A DNA stretch of 51,040 nucleotides from Bryobacterales bacterium (GTDB taxonomy: Bacteria; Acidobacteriota; Terriglobia; Bryobacterales; Bryobacteraceae): positions 1-51,040 of the forward strand of contig JADZAF010000192.1 in the NCBI GenBank assembly GCA_020852755.1, read 5' to 3'. Under the pieces are notes generated by a model that saw only the letters and a list, made by a program, of their open reading frames with translations, was not told the DNA's origin and did no database searches. This document shows positions 25,791 through 32,968 of this stretch, piece after piece. Both the position numbers and the translations under genes were made by a program. How positions within the stretch are numbered: the stretch's first letter is position 1; the number at the start of each line of letters is the position of its first letter.

Positions 25791-27317
25791 ATGCCGCGCT
25801 ATGCCGCTGTGGACATCGGCAGCAACTCGCTGCGCCTCCTGGTGGCCGAAGCGTCGCCCGGCGTCCCTCTGCAAACCGTGGCGGTGGACCGGCAGGTGAC
25901 CCGGTTGGGCGAGAGCGTCTTTCGCACCGGGCGTATCGGCGGAGAGGCCATGCAGCTGGCTTGCGACGTGCTCGAGCGCATGGCCCGCACCTACCTGAAG
26001 CTGGACGTGCTCGGCGTTCGGGCCGTGGCCACCAGCGCGGTGCGGGATGCAGGCAACCAGGCCGAGTTCCTGGCCCGGGCTTCGCAGGCCATCGGAGCCC
26101 CGGTGGAAATCATCTCGGGCGCCGAGGAAGCGCGCCTGATCCACCTGGGCGTGCAGGCGCGCTGGCCCCATCCGGACAAGCGGATCGTCGTGTTGGACGT
26201 GGGCGGGGGAAGCGCCGAAGTGATTTTGAGCGAGAACGGGCGGCTGGCCGGTTCGGTTTCCAAACCGCTGGGTGCGGTCCGTTTGAAAGAGCTGTTCCTG
26301 AAGTCCGATCCGCCCACCCCGCAAGAGCTGCGCCGCATGGACGAATACATCGAGGAGAAGCTCTCGGCAGCCGTGGGGCGGATTGGCAGGGACAAGGTGG
26401 ACCGGACCATCGCCACTTCGGCTACCGCCTCCGCCGTCGTCTGCGCCATCAACGGGATCCCGCGCGAGGAGCGGGACACGGCCGACCGGCTGCGCGCCGG
26501 CGCGGCGCAGGTGCGCAGGCTTTACGAACGGCTGGCCGCGACCGGTTTGGCGGGTCGCCGAAAGATCGCGGGCATCGGACCGCGGCGCGCCGAAATCATC
26601 GTGCCGGGAGCCGCCCTGCTGCATCGCGCCCTGCAGGACTTCGGATTCCCCTCCCTGTACTATTCCGCGGCGGGTGTCCGGGATGGAATCGTGGCGGACC
26701 TGCTGGCGCGCGGCGTGGGGAAGGAACTGAGCATGCTCAGCCGCGAGCAGCGCCGGGTGGTCGAAGAGCTGGCCGCGCACTACGGCGTCGCCCGGGCGCA
26801 TGCTCGCAAGGTGGCGGAGATAGCCCGGGTGCTGTTCCACGAGATGATCGACACCCACCGTCTGGCGCCCGAATTCGGCAAGCTCCTGGAAGCGGCCGGG
26901 TATTTGCACGATGCCGGCCACTACGTGAGCGACACGGGCCACCACAGGCATTCCTTCTACCTGATCGCGCACTCCGATCTGCCGGGCTTCACGGAAAGGG
27001 AGCGAAGCCTGATCGCGCACCTGTGCCGCTATCACCGCAAGTCGCTGCCCGGGGCGGCCCATTCCGGCTTTCAGTCTTTGCCGGCCGGCGACCGCCAATC
27101 CCTGTTGCGTCTCATTCCGCTGCTGCGCCTTGCCGACGCGCTCGACCGCAGCCACCGCCAGGTGGTCGAACGCCTGGAGTGCCGCTCCGCGGGCGGCGAC
27201 CTGGTGGTGCGCCTGAAAGCCAGAAGCGATCCCGGCCTGGAGATCTGGGCCGCGGAGCGCCTGGGCGGCTTGTTCCACAAAACCTATTCCCGGAGGCTGG
27301 TGCTGGCAAAGGAATAA
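25791..27317 (+). CDS. Ppx/GppA exopolyphosphatase-type phosphatase with HD domain
   Basis: The 508-residue protein has the ASKHA fold of exopolyphosphatase/guanosine pentaphosphate phosphatase: AAVDIGSNSLRLLVAE, ATSAVRDAGN, SGAEEARLIHLGV, the phosphate loop LDVGGGSAEVIL and SVSKPLGAVRLKELF. The C-terminal part (from about residue 310) is an HD-type helical domain with GYLHDAGHYVSDTGHHRHS and LCRYHRKSLP. It probably hydrolyses polyphosphate or pppGpp in the cytoplasm. CHAD half-domain genes, known polyphosphate-binding modules, follow 3 bp downstream, which favours polyphosphate. I start at ATG 25791; the frame is open upstream antisense to the thymidylate-kinase-like gene. Confidence 0.88.
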   Translation: MPRYAAVDIGSNSLRLLVAEASPGVPLQTVAVDRQVTRLGESVFRTGRIGGEAMQLACDVLERMARTYLKLDVLGVRAVATSAVRDAGNQAEFLARASQAIGAPVEIISGAEEARLIHLGVQARWPHPDKRIVVLDVGGGSAEVILSENGRLAGSVSKPLGAVRLKELFLKSDPPTPQELRRMDEYIEEKLSAAVGRIGRDKVDRTIATSATASAVVCAINGIPREERDTADRLRAGAAQVRRLYERLAATGLAGRRKIAGIGPRRAEIIVPGAALLHRALQDFGFPSLYYSAAGVRDGIVADLLARGVGKELSMLSREQRRVVEELAAHYGVARAHARKVAEIARVLFHEMIDTHRLAPEFGKLLEAAGYLHDAGHYVSDTGHHRHSFYLIAHSDLPGFTERERSLIAHLCRYHRKSLPGAAHSGFQSLPAGDRQSLLRLIPLLRLADALDRSHRQVVERLECRSAGGDLVVRLKARSDPGLEIWAAERLGGLFHKTYSRRLVLAKE

Positions 27318-27320
27318 GCG

Positions 27321-27707
27321 ATGACGCGATCCATCACCATCGAGCAGCACGCCGTATCTCTGGCCGGGACTCTCGGGCGCCGCCTTGTTTTTCAAGCCCG
27401 GCGGGCCGGCAGGCGCGGTGACGAGGAATCCATTCACGACCTGCGAGTGGCCATACGGCGCCTCTCGCAGTGCCTCCGGGTCTTCGAGCAGTTCCTTCCC
27501 TCCGGGCGGACCCGGAAGACGCGGCGGCGCATGAAAAGGATCATGGAACTGGCTGGGGAAGTGCGGAATCGCGATATCGCCCTGCAGCTGTTGCGGGAGG
27601 CCAAGGTCGAGGATGGCGAACTGGCCGTCCGGCTGGTCCAGGAACGCAGGCAGGCACAGCGGGAGCTGTCGTCCGAACTGAAGGCCTGGCGGCTGAAGGT
27701 GAGGTGA
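27321..27707 (+). CDS. CHAD domain protein, N-terminal half
   Basis: The 128-residue product contains the first half of a CHAD domain: SIHDLRVAIRRLSQCLRVF and RRRMKRIMELAGEVRNRDIALQLL, with the conserved His, Arg and Lys that line the polyphosphate-binding groove. It ends at TGA 27705-27707. The next frame (27711) is the same reading frame and encodes the second half, so one stop codon splits an otherwise normal CHAD domain. It begins 3 bp after the ppx-type gene, pointing to polyphosphate metabolism. It could be half of a split, two-chain CHAD or half of a gene broken by a nonsense mutation. Confidence 0.75.
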   Translation: MTRSITIEQHAVSLAGTLGRRLVFQARRAGRRGDEESIHDLRVAIRRLSQCLRVFEQFLPSGRTRKTRRRMKRIMELAGEVRNRDIALQLLREAKVEDGELAVRLVQERRQAQRELSSELKAWRLKVR

Positions 27708-27710
27708 ACG

Positions 27711-28169
27711 TTGGCGCGCAAGCGGATCCGGTGGGACGCGCGGGACAGCGTGGCGGACAATGCGGCACGCTTCCTTCCTGCAATGGCCGCCGACTTCTTT
27801 CAAGCGGGGCGGAAAGCGGTCGCGGCCCGGTCGGCCGCGCGGCTGCACGAGTTCCGCCTGGATGCCAAGCGCTTCCGCTATACCCTGGAGCTGTTCCGGG
27901 GGTGCTACGGCCCCGGTTTGGCGCGGCGCCTGGAATCGTTGCGCGAGATCCAGCAGCGGCTGGGGGATATGAACGATTGCGCCACGGTGCGAACGCTGCT
28001 GGACGGCGCCCCCCGGTTGGAAGATTTTTTCCGCTACCTGGAGGAGAGGGCTTCAGGCACGGCGGCGGGGTTCCGCGCGTACTGGCGGGAGACCTTCGAC
28101 CGGCCCGGCGAGGAGAAGCGCTGGACGGCGTACCTGCGACGTTACGCCGGGCGGGCGGGCGGAAAGTAG
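27711..28169 (+). CDS. CHAD domain protein, C-terminal half
   Basis: The 152-residue product has the second CHAD repeat: RLHEFRLDAKRFRYTLELF, LESLREIQQRLGDMNDCATV and a terminal helix. Its TTG start at 27711 has GGTGAGGTGA immediately upstream, a good Shine-Dalgarno that includes the TGA ending the first half. Ribosomes finishing the first half could therefore restart here. CHAD proteins bind inorganic polyphosphate through basic residues, and the many Arg/Lys in both halves fit. The unit ends before a converging HhH-GPD gene 55 bp away. Confidence 0.72.
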   Translation: MARKRIRWDARDSVADNAARFLPAMAADFFQAGRKAVAARSAARLHEFRLDAKRFRYTLELFRGCYGPGLARRLESLREIQQRLGDMNDCATVRTLLDGAPRLEDFFRYLEERASGTAAGFRAYWRETFDRPGEEKRWTAYLRRYAGRAGGK

Positions 28170-28224
28170 TATTCCCAAGCCCGCCGCCCCGGCTTTCGCC
28201 TACCGCGCGGAAGAGCGGCGGCGT

Positions 28225-28830
28225 TTACAGGCCTGCTTCGCCCTCCAGGCTGCGCCACAGGTACCAGCTCGCCGTGCTGCAATATGGCCGCCAGCGTTCG
28301 CCAACGGCGGTCACCTCCGCGGGCTTGGGCAGTTCCTCGAGGCCGTACGCCCTGCGGATCGCCGCCCGGATGCCCAGGTCTCCGACAGGCAGCACATCTG
28401 GCCGCCGCAGCGCGAAGATCAGGAACATGTGGGCGGTCCACACACCGATCCCTTTCACGGCAGTCAGGGTTCGGATGACTTCGTCGTCATCCATTTCCCC
28501 CAGCGCCTCAAAAATAACCACGCCCCGGCGGGTCTTGGCGGCCAGGTCGCGGATGTAGGCCGTCTTCTGCGCCGAAAGCCCCGCCCGGCGCATCTTCTCC
28601 GGACGCAGGCGCAGAATCGCCTCGGGGGTCAGCCGCCCATTGGCTGCCGCTTCGGCCAGGCGCGCGTAAATGACCCGGGCGACTTTCCCGCTCAACTGCT
28701 GGAACACGATGGAGCGGACCAGGGTGTCGAAGCAGGGCTCCAGAAACTCGATGCGGCAAGGCCCCACGCGGTCTATGATGCCGCCAAGCACAGGATCGCT
28801 GGACTTTAAATGCCGGATTGCGTTACGCAT
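28225..28830 (-). CDS. DNA-3-methyladenine glycosylase (HhH-GPD, AlkA-type)
   Basis: The 201-residue protein is a helix-hairpin-helix DNA glycosylase that removes alkylated bases. The HhH motif is LTAVKGIGVWTAHMFLIF, followed by the GPD segment with the catalytic Asp in LPVGDLGIRAAI. The N-terminus (SDPVLGGIIDRVGPCRIEF and SIVFQQLSGKVARVI) matches AlkA-like enzymes. No [4Fe-4S] cysteine cluster is present, which separates it from EndoIII/MutY. No leader motif stands out before the ATG. The gene diverges from the VWFA gene with 52 bp between starts. Confidence 0.88.
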   Translation of the reverse strand: MRNAIRHLKSSDPVLGGIIDRVGPCRIEFLEPCFDTLVRSIVFQQLSGKVARVIYARLAEAAANGRLTPEAILRLRPEKMRRAGLSAQKTAYIRDLAAKTRRGVVIFEALGEMDDDEVIRTLTAVKGIGVWTAHMFLIFALRRPDVLPVGDLGIRAAIRRAYGLEELPKPAEVTAVGERWRPYCSTASWYLWRSLEGEAGL

Positions 28831-28882
28831 GCTGAAACAGCTTTGGCCCCCGGTGCGTCAGAGTTAATGTCATTCTACTACT

Positions 28883-29881
28883 ATGCAGTGGCGTCTCCCG
28901 GCTGCGTTGATTCTGGCGGCGGCCGGTCTCTGGCCGCAGGCGGCCCGGCAGCCCGCCCAGAAGCCCGATGAGGAGCTTCCCGCCCCGATCCAGGTGGACG
29001 TGGAACTGGTCAACATTCTGTGCTCGGTTCGGGACCGCCGCGGCGGCCTGGTGGCGAATCTGGAGAAGGACGACTTCACCGTCGTCGAGGACGGCAAGGC
29101 GCAGACCGTCAAGTACTTCAGCCGGGAGAGCGACCTGCCGCTCACCATCGGGCTGCTGGTGGATGTCAGCGTCAGCCAGGCCAACCTGATCGACATCGAA
29201 CGCCGCGCGGCAAGCCAGTTCTTTTCCCAGGTGCTGCGAAAGAAGGACCTGGCCTTCCTCATGAGCTTCGGCGAAGAGGCCGAACTGTTGCAGGATTACA
29301 CCAATTCGGCCGCCTTGCTGGAACGCGGTTTGGACAAGCTGCGGGTAAGTTCGTCGCCCTCCGGTATGCACCCCGGGCCGGTCCCCACCATCAGCCGGCC
29401 CCGCGGCACTGTTTTGTTCGATGCCGTCTACCTGGCCGCCAGGGAACAGTTGAAGAACCAGGTCGGACGCAAAGCCCTGGTGCTCATCACCGACGGCGTG
29501 GACCAGGGCAGCCGCGTGCGGCTCGAGGAGGCCATAGAAGCGGCCCACAGAGCCGATGCCATCGTCTACAGCATCTACTATTACGACCCGAGCGCGTACT
29601 ACGGCCACGGAGGAATGACGTTCGGGGGCGTCAGCGATTCCGACATCAAGCGCATGTCCGAACAGACCGGCGGCCGGCTGCTCAAGGTAAGCAGGAAGAA
29701 CACTCTCGAAAAGGTCTTCGAGGACATCCAGCAGGAGATGCGCAGCCAGTACTCGATCGGGTACACCTCGAGCAACGACAGGAAGGACGGCGGCTTCCGC
29801 CGCCTTGAAGTCCGGACGCGCAACAAGGACCTCAAGGTGCAGGCCCGCAAAGGCTACTACGCCCCGAAGGCGGGAAGCTAA
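28883..29881 (+). CDS. Exported VWFA-related acidobacterial protein
   Basis: The 332-residue protein has a signal peptide (MQWRLPAALILAAAGLWPQA) and a von Willebrand factor A domain whose metal site begins DVSVS (D94, S96, S98), followed by ALVLITDGVDQGSR. The N-terminal QVDVELVNILCSVRDRRG, EKDDFTVVEDGK and C-terminal QYSIGYTSSN blocks are those of the TIGR03436 family named from Acidobacteria. Such proteins probably bind ligands by divalent metal in the periplasm or outside; function is unknown. TAATGT lies 12 nt before the ATG. The next gene starts 53 bp downstream. Confidence 0.87.
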   Translation: MQWRLPAALILAAAGLWPQAARQPAQKPDEELPAPIQVDVELVNILCSVRDRRGGLVANLEKDDFTVVEDGKAQTVKYFSRESDLPLTIGLLVDVSVSQANLIDIERRAASQFFSQVLRKKDLAFLMSFGEEAELLQDYTNSAALLERGLDKLRVSSSPSGMHPGPVPTISRPRGTVLFDAVYLAAREQLKNQVGRKALVLITDGVDQGSRVRLEEAIEAAHRADAIVYSIYYYDPSAYYGHGGMTFGGVSDSDIKRMSEQTGGRLLKVSRKNTLEKVFEDIQQEMRSQYSIGYTSSNDRKDGGFRRLEVRTRNKDLKVQARKGYYAPKAGS

Positions 29882-29922
29882 GCACCCGGACGGCCCGCGC
29901 GCGCCCTGCAAGCCGGAACAGT

Positions 29923-29928
29923 TACCCT
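29923..29928 (+). promoter_or_regulatory. Candidate leaderless -10 (TACCCT)
   Basis: TACCCT ends 6 nt before the ATG at 29935, with no Shine-Dalgarno between. It is a weaker hexamer than the other leaderless candidates. Confidence 0.3.
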
Positions 29929-29934
29929 GGATCT

Positions 29935-31209
29935 ATGAGACTGTTTGCCGTCCTGATTCTGGGGTGTGGTTTCGCATCCGCCCAGCCGAGGTACGATCTG
30001 CTGCTGACCGGCGGCCGCCTGATGGATCCCCGGAACGGTATCGACGCCCGCATGGACGTCGGGGTGAAAGACGGAAAAATAGCGGCGGTGGCTGCCCGCC
30101 TGGATCCCTCCGCGGCAGCCAAAGTCATTGACGTAGCCGGGCTGACCGTGACTCCCGGGCTGGTGGACATCCACACGCATGTGTTCAGCACCACCGGAAT
30201 TCACGGCGCCTGGGCCGGCGATCTGAGCGTGCGCCCCGACGACTGCAGTTTCCGCAACGGGGTCACCACCATGGTGGACGCGGGCTCCTCCGGCTGGCGC
30301 AACTTCGAGGAATTGCGTTTCACGGTCATCGACCGGGCCAGGACGCGCGTGCTGGCCATGATCAACATCGCCGGGCTGGGGATGATCACGGACATCACCG
30401 AGCAGGACGACTTCGGTCCGGAAGAAGTTGCCCGGCTGGCCCGCAAGCACCGCGACGTGGTCGTGGGGGTGAAATCGGCGCACTACCAGAAGCCCGACTG
30501 GACTTCAGTCGACCGCGCGATTGAAGCGGGCAAGGCGGCCGGTCTGCCCGTCATGGTGGACGTCGGGTACTTCATGCCCCAGCGTCCCTACTGGCAACTG
30601 GTCACGGAGCGCCTGCGGCCGGGCGACATCAGCACCCACTGCTTTCGCGGTCCGGTCCCCATCGCGGACGAGAACGGCAAGCTCTACGACTACCTGCGGC
30701 AAGCGCGCGCCCGGGGGGTGAAGTTCGACGTGGGACACGGCGGCGGCAGCCTGGTTCTGCGCAACGCCGTCCCGGCCATCGTCCAGGGGTTCTACCCGGA
30801 CTCCATCTCGACAGACCTGCATATCGCCAGCTGGAACGGCCCCATGATGGACTTGCCCACCACGCTCTCGAAATTCATGGCTATGGGCATGCCGCTGGGT
30901 GAAGCGCTCGGCAGAGCCACCTGGGGCTCCGCTCAGGTCATCCGCAGGCCGGATCTGGGCCATCTCGGCGTGGGCGCGGAAGCCGACGTGGCGGTCTGGC
31001 GGGTGCTCGAAGGCGATTTCGGCTATGCGGACGCGAGCGGCGGCGGCATTCGCGGCAAGCAGCGCCTGCTGTGCGAACTTACCCTGCGCGCCGGCGAAGT
31101 CGTTTGGGACTGGAACGGCCGTACCGCGGTGGATTACCGGAAACTGGGATCCAGTTACGGCGTCCGGCCTGGTATCGACACCATAACGATGCCTCCCAGG
31201 GCCCGGTGA
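29935..31209 (+). CDS. Exported amidohydrolase/deacetylase-type metallohydrolase
   Basis: The 424-residue protein has a signal peptide (MRLFAVLILGCGFASA) and an amidohydrolase barrel like the EF_0837/AHA_3915 deacetylase group. Metal and catalytic residues: VDIHTHVF (HxH), VVGVKSAH (carboxylated Lys), ISTHCFRG and FDVGHGGGS (His), and DSISTDLH (Asp). The C-terminal LGVGAEADVAVWRV strand closes the small beta domain. The likely reaction is hydrolysis of an amide or N-acyl group in the periplasm; the substrate is not evident. It ends 1 bp from the converging rmlD-type gene. It is not a close copy of the amidohydrolase at 3699-5027. Confidence 0.85.
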   Translation: MRLFAVLILGCGFASAQPRYDLLLTGGRLMDPRNGIDARMDVGVKDGKIAAVAARLDPSAAAKVIDVAGLTVTPGLVDIHTHVFSTTGIHGAWAGDLSVRPDDCSFRNGVTTMVDAGSSGWRNFEELRFTVIDRARTRVLAMINIAGLGMITDITEQDDFGPEEVARLARKHRDVVVGVKSAHYQKPDWTSVDRAIEAGKAAGLPVMVDVGYFMPQRPYWQLVTERLRPGDISTHCFRGPVPIADENGKLYDYLRQARARGVKFDVGHGGGSLVLRNAVPAIVQGFYPDSISTDLHIASWNGPMMDLPTTLSKFMAMGMPLGEALGRATWGSAQVIRRPDLGHLGVGAEADVAVWRVLEGDFGYADASGGGIRGKQRLLCELTLRAGEVVWDWNGRTAVDYRKLGSSYGVRPGIDTITMPPRAR

Positions 31210-31210
31210 G

Positions 31211-32086
31211 CTACCCCAGCCAGCGCTGCCGGCTTTCCAGGTAGCTGCGGATAGCCGCTTCCAGCGGCGGCATCGGCTGCAGCCCGAACTTCTCCATCTT
31301 GGCGTTGGAGAGCGCCGAGAACCGGGGTCTGCGCGCAGCGGTGCGGTACTCGCGCTCGTTGGTCGGCCGCAGTTCCGGCTTGAGGCCTGCCACGTCGAAA
31401 ATCATTCGCGCAAAATTGAACCAGGAGACGGGAGTACCGCCGCCGATGTGGAAGACGCCCCCCGCTTTGCGCTCCACCAGGTCGGCCGTCCGGCCGGCCA
31501 GCGCGGGGGCGTAGGTAGGCGAGGCCACATGGTCCTCGACGACCCGGATCGGGTTGGACGAGGCGGCCAAGCGAAGCATCAGCTCGATGAAGTTCCCGCG
31601 GGCCGTCTTCAGGCCGCCGGGTCCGAAAACACCGGAAGTGCGGATGATCAACGGGTTGTCGAGGTACGCCTGCGCGTACAGTTCGCCGGCCAGCTTGGAC
31701 ACTGCGTAGGCGCCCAGCGGGTGCGGCCGGTCTTCTTCGGTATACGGCCGTCCGGCCTCACCGTCAAACACGTAGTCCGTGGAGTAGTGCACCAGCATGG
31801 CGTCCAACTGGCGGCACGCCAGGGCCAGGTTGCGCACTCCCAGGGCATTGGCCTCGTAGGCGGCGTGCGGCTCGGTCTCCGCCACGTCCACCTGGTTGTG
31901 CGCGGCGGCATTCACGACGGCGTCGGGATTGAATTCCGCCAGGCGCTGCTCCACCAGGCCGCGGTCGGTGATATCGCCGTCGGCGCGGTCCCACTCCCGC
32001 AATTCCCAGCCGCGCGATTCGAACTCGCGCACCAGTTCGACTCCCAGTTGGCCCAGACTGCCGAAGATAGCGACTTTGCGAGGCAT
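31211..32086 (-). CDS. rfbD: dTDP-4-dehydrorhamnose reductase
   Basis: RfbD/RmlD carries out the last step of dTDP-L-rhamnose synthesis. The 291-residue protein has the Rossmann motif FGSLGQLG, the NAAAHNQVDVAE segment, STDYVFDG and the catalytic Tyr-Lys of YAVSKLAGE (YxxxK), then RTSGVFGPGG. All are standard for the SDR-type reductase. No other rhamnose genes (rfbA, rfbB, rfbC) are in the window. The start is ATG 32086. It is divergent from the DUF1080 gene across 234 bp and runs into the amidohydrolase tail-to-tail. Confidence 0.88.
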   Translation of the reverse strand: MPRKVAIFGSLGQLGVELVREFESRGWELREWDRADGDITDRGLVEQRLAEFNPDAVVNAAAHNQVDVAETEPHAAYEANALGVRNLALACRQLDAMLVHYSTDYVFDGEAGRPYTEEDRPHPLGAYAVSKLAGELYAQAYLDNPLIIRTSGVFGPGGLKTARGNFIELMLRLAASSNPIRVVEDHVASPTYAPALAGRTADLVERKAGGVFHIGGGTPVSWFNFARMIFDVAGLKPELRPTNEREYRTAARRPRFSALSNAKMEKFGLQPMPPLEAAIRSYLESRQRWLG

Positions 32087-32308
32087 AGAGTAAGTATTTC
32101 AGCATAACTCACCCAAAACGCTGCAAAACAGCCAGAGTTGGGGAACATGGGGGAGCCCAGGTTCAAGCCGCCATCGACGGAGCCGTCGGATTCCCTTTCA
32201 CGCTGGTCCCGAAACCCCGCTGGCCATGGGCGCCCGGGTTCCAGCCGCTTCCTCCGGCCGCGGCCCGGCAGCGGTGTTCCCCGGCCCAGGGGCGCATTTC
32301 GGCCGCGC

Positions 32309-32314
32309 TAGAAT
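32309..32314 (+). promoter_or_regulatory. Candidate leaderless -10 (TAGAAT)
   Basis: TAGAAT ends 6 nt before the ATG at 32321; the interval CGGTAA contains no Shine-Dalgarno. No -35 is apparent. Confidence 0.4.
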
Positions 32315-32320
32315 CGGTAA

Positions 32321-32947
32321 ATGCGCATCTTCGCGGTGTTCCTGTTCGCACTCGCCCTGGCCGTTCCGGCTCGTACCGCCGGTCCGAAACCGTTGTTCAA
32401 CGGCCGGGATCTGGCCGGCTGGAAAATGACCGGCCCTGGCCGTTTCGCGGTCGAAAACGGAATGCTGAAGACGGAGGGCGGCATGGGCCTCCTTTGGTAC
32501 ACGGGCCGGAAATTCGGGAACTGCACGATACGCGTGGTGTTCAAGACCGCCTCGCCGAACGCCAATTCGGGCGTCTTTATCCGGCTGCCGGAACCGCCCC
32601 CGGACCCCTGGTACGGCGTGCACAACGGCTACGAAGTCCAGATCGACGCCGGCGGCGACGAGTGGCACTCCACCGGCGCGATCTACTCGCTCGCCAAGGT
32701 TTCGCGGCGCGCGCAGAAACCGGCCGGCGAGTGGAACACGATGGAGATCTCCCTGCGCGGGCAGAAGACCGTGATATCGCTGAACGGGCAGGTGGTCAAC
32801 GAGTTCGACGGCGGCCAGCCGGTTCCCGAACGCAAGGCCTGGTACGAACCGGTGCGCGGTCCCCGGCCCGACGAAGGCTATATCGGGCTGCAAAACCACG
32901 ACGCGAAGTCCATCGTGTATTTCCGCGAAGTGAGCGTGCTCGAGTAG
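32321..32947 (+). CDS. DUF1080 protein (3-keto-glycoside hydrolase/lyase-like), exported
   Basis: The 208-residue protein has a signal peptide (MRIFAVFLFALALAVPARTAG) followed directly by a single DUF1080 domain: LFNGRDLAGWKM, GRFAVENGMLKTEGG, KFGNCTIRVVFKT, NSGVFIRLPEP, HNGYEVQID and HSTGAIYSLAKVS, ending GYIGLQNHD ... FREVSVLE. It is shorter than the paralogue at 10344-11207, lacking its N-terminal linker. The probable location is the periplasm. No sugar dehydrogenase is adjacent. It converges on the copper receptor gene, 21 bp away. Confidence 0.85.
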   Translation: MRIFAVFLFALALAVPARTAGPKPLFNGRDLAGWKMTGPGRFAVENGMLKTEGGMGLLWYTGRKFGNCTIRVVFKTASPNANSGVFIRLPEPPPDPWYGVHNGYEVQIDAGGDEWHSTGAIYSLAKVSRRAQKPAGEWNTMEISLRGQKTVISLNGQVVNEFDGGQPVPERKAWYEPVRGPRPDEGYIGLQNHDAKSIVYFREVSVLE

Positions 32948-32968
32948 CCGGCGGGCTGAAGTTCCTCC

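Noticed and set aside
27705..27707. TGA in the CHAD gene as a selenocysteine codon
   Set aside because: CHAD proteins have no redox residue at this place, the stop lies between the two half-domains, and no SECIS-like hairpin directly follows.
25725..27848. Long upstream extension of the thymidylate-kinase-like frame on the minus strand
   Set aside because: The extension is antisense to the ppx-type gene and CHAD; the protein resembles its family only from the ATG at 25724.
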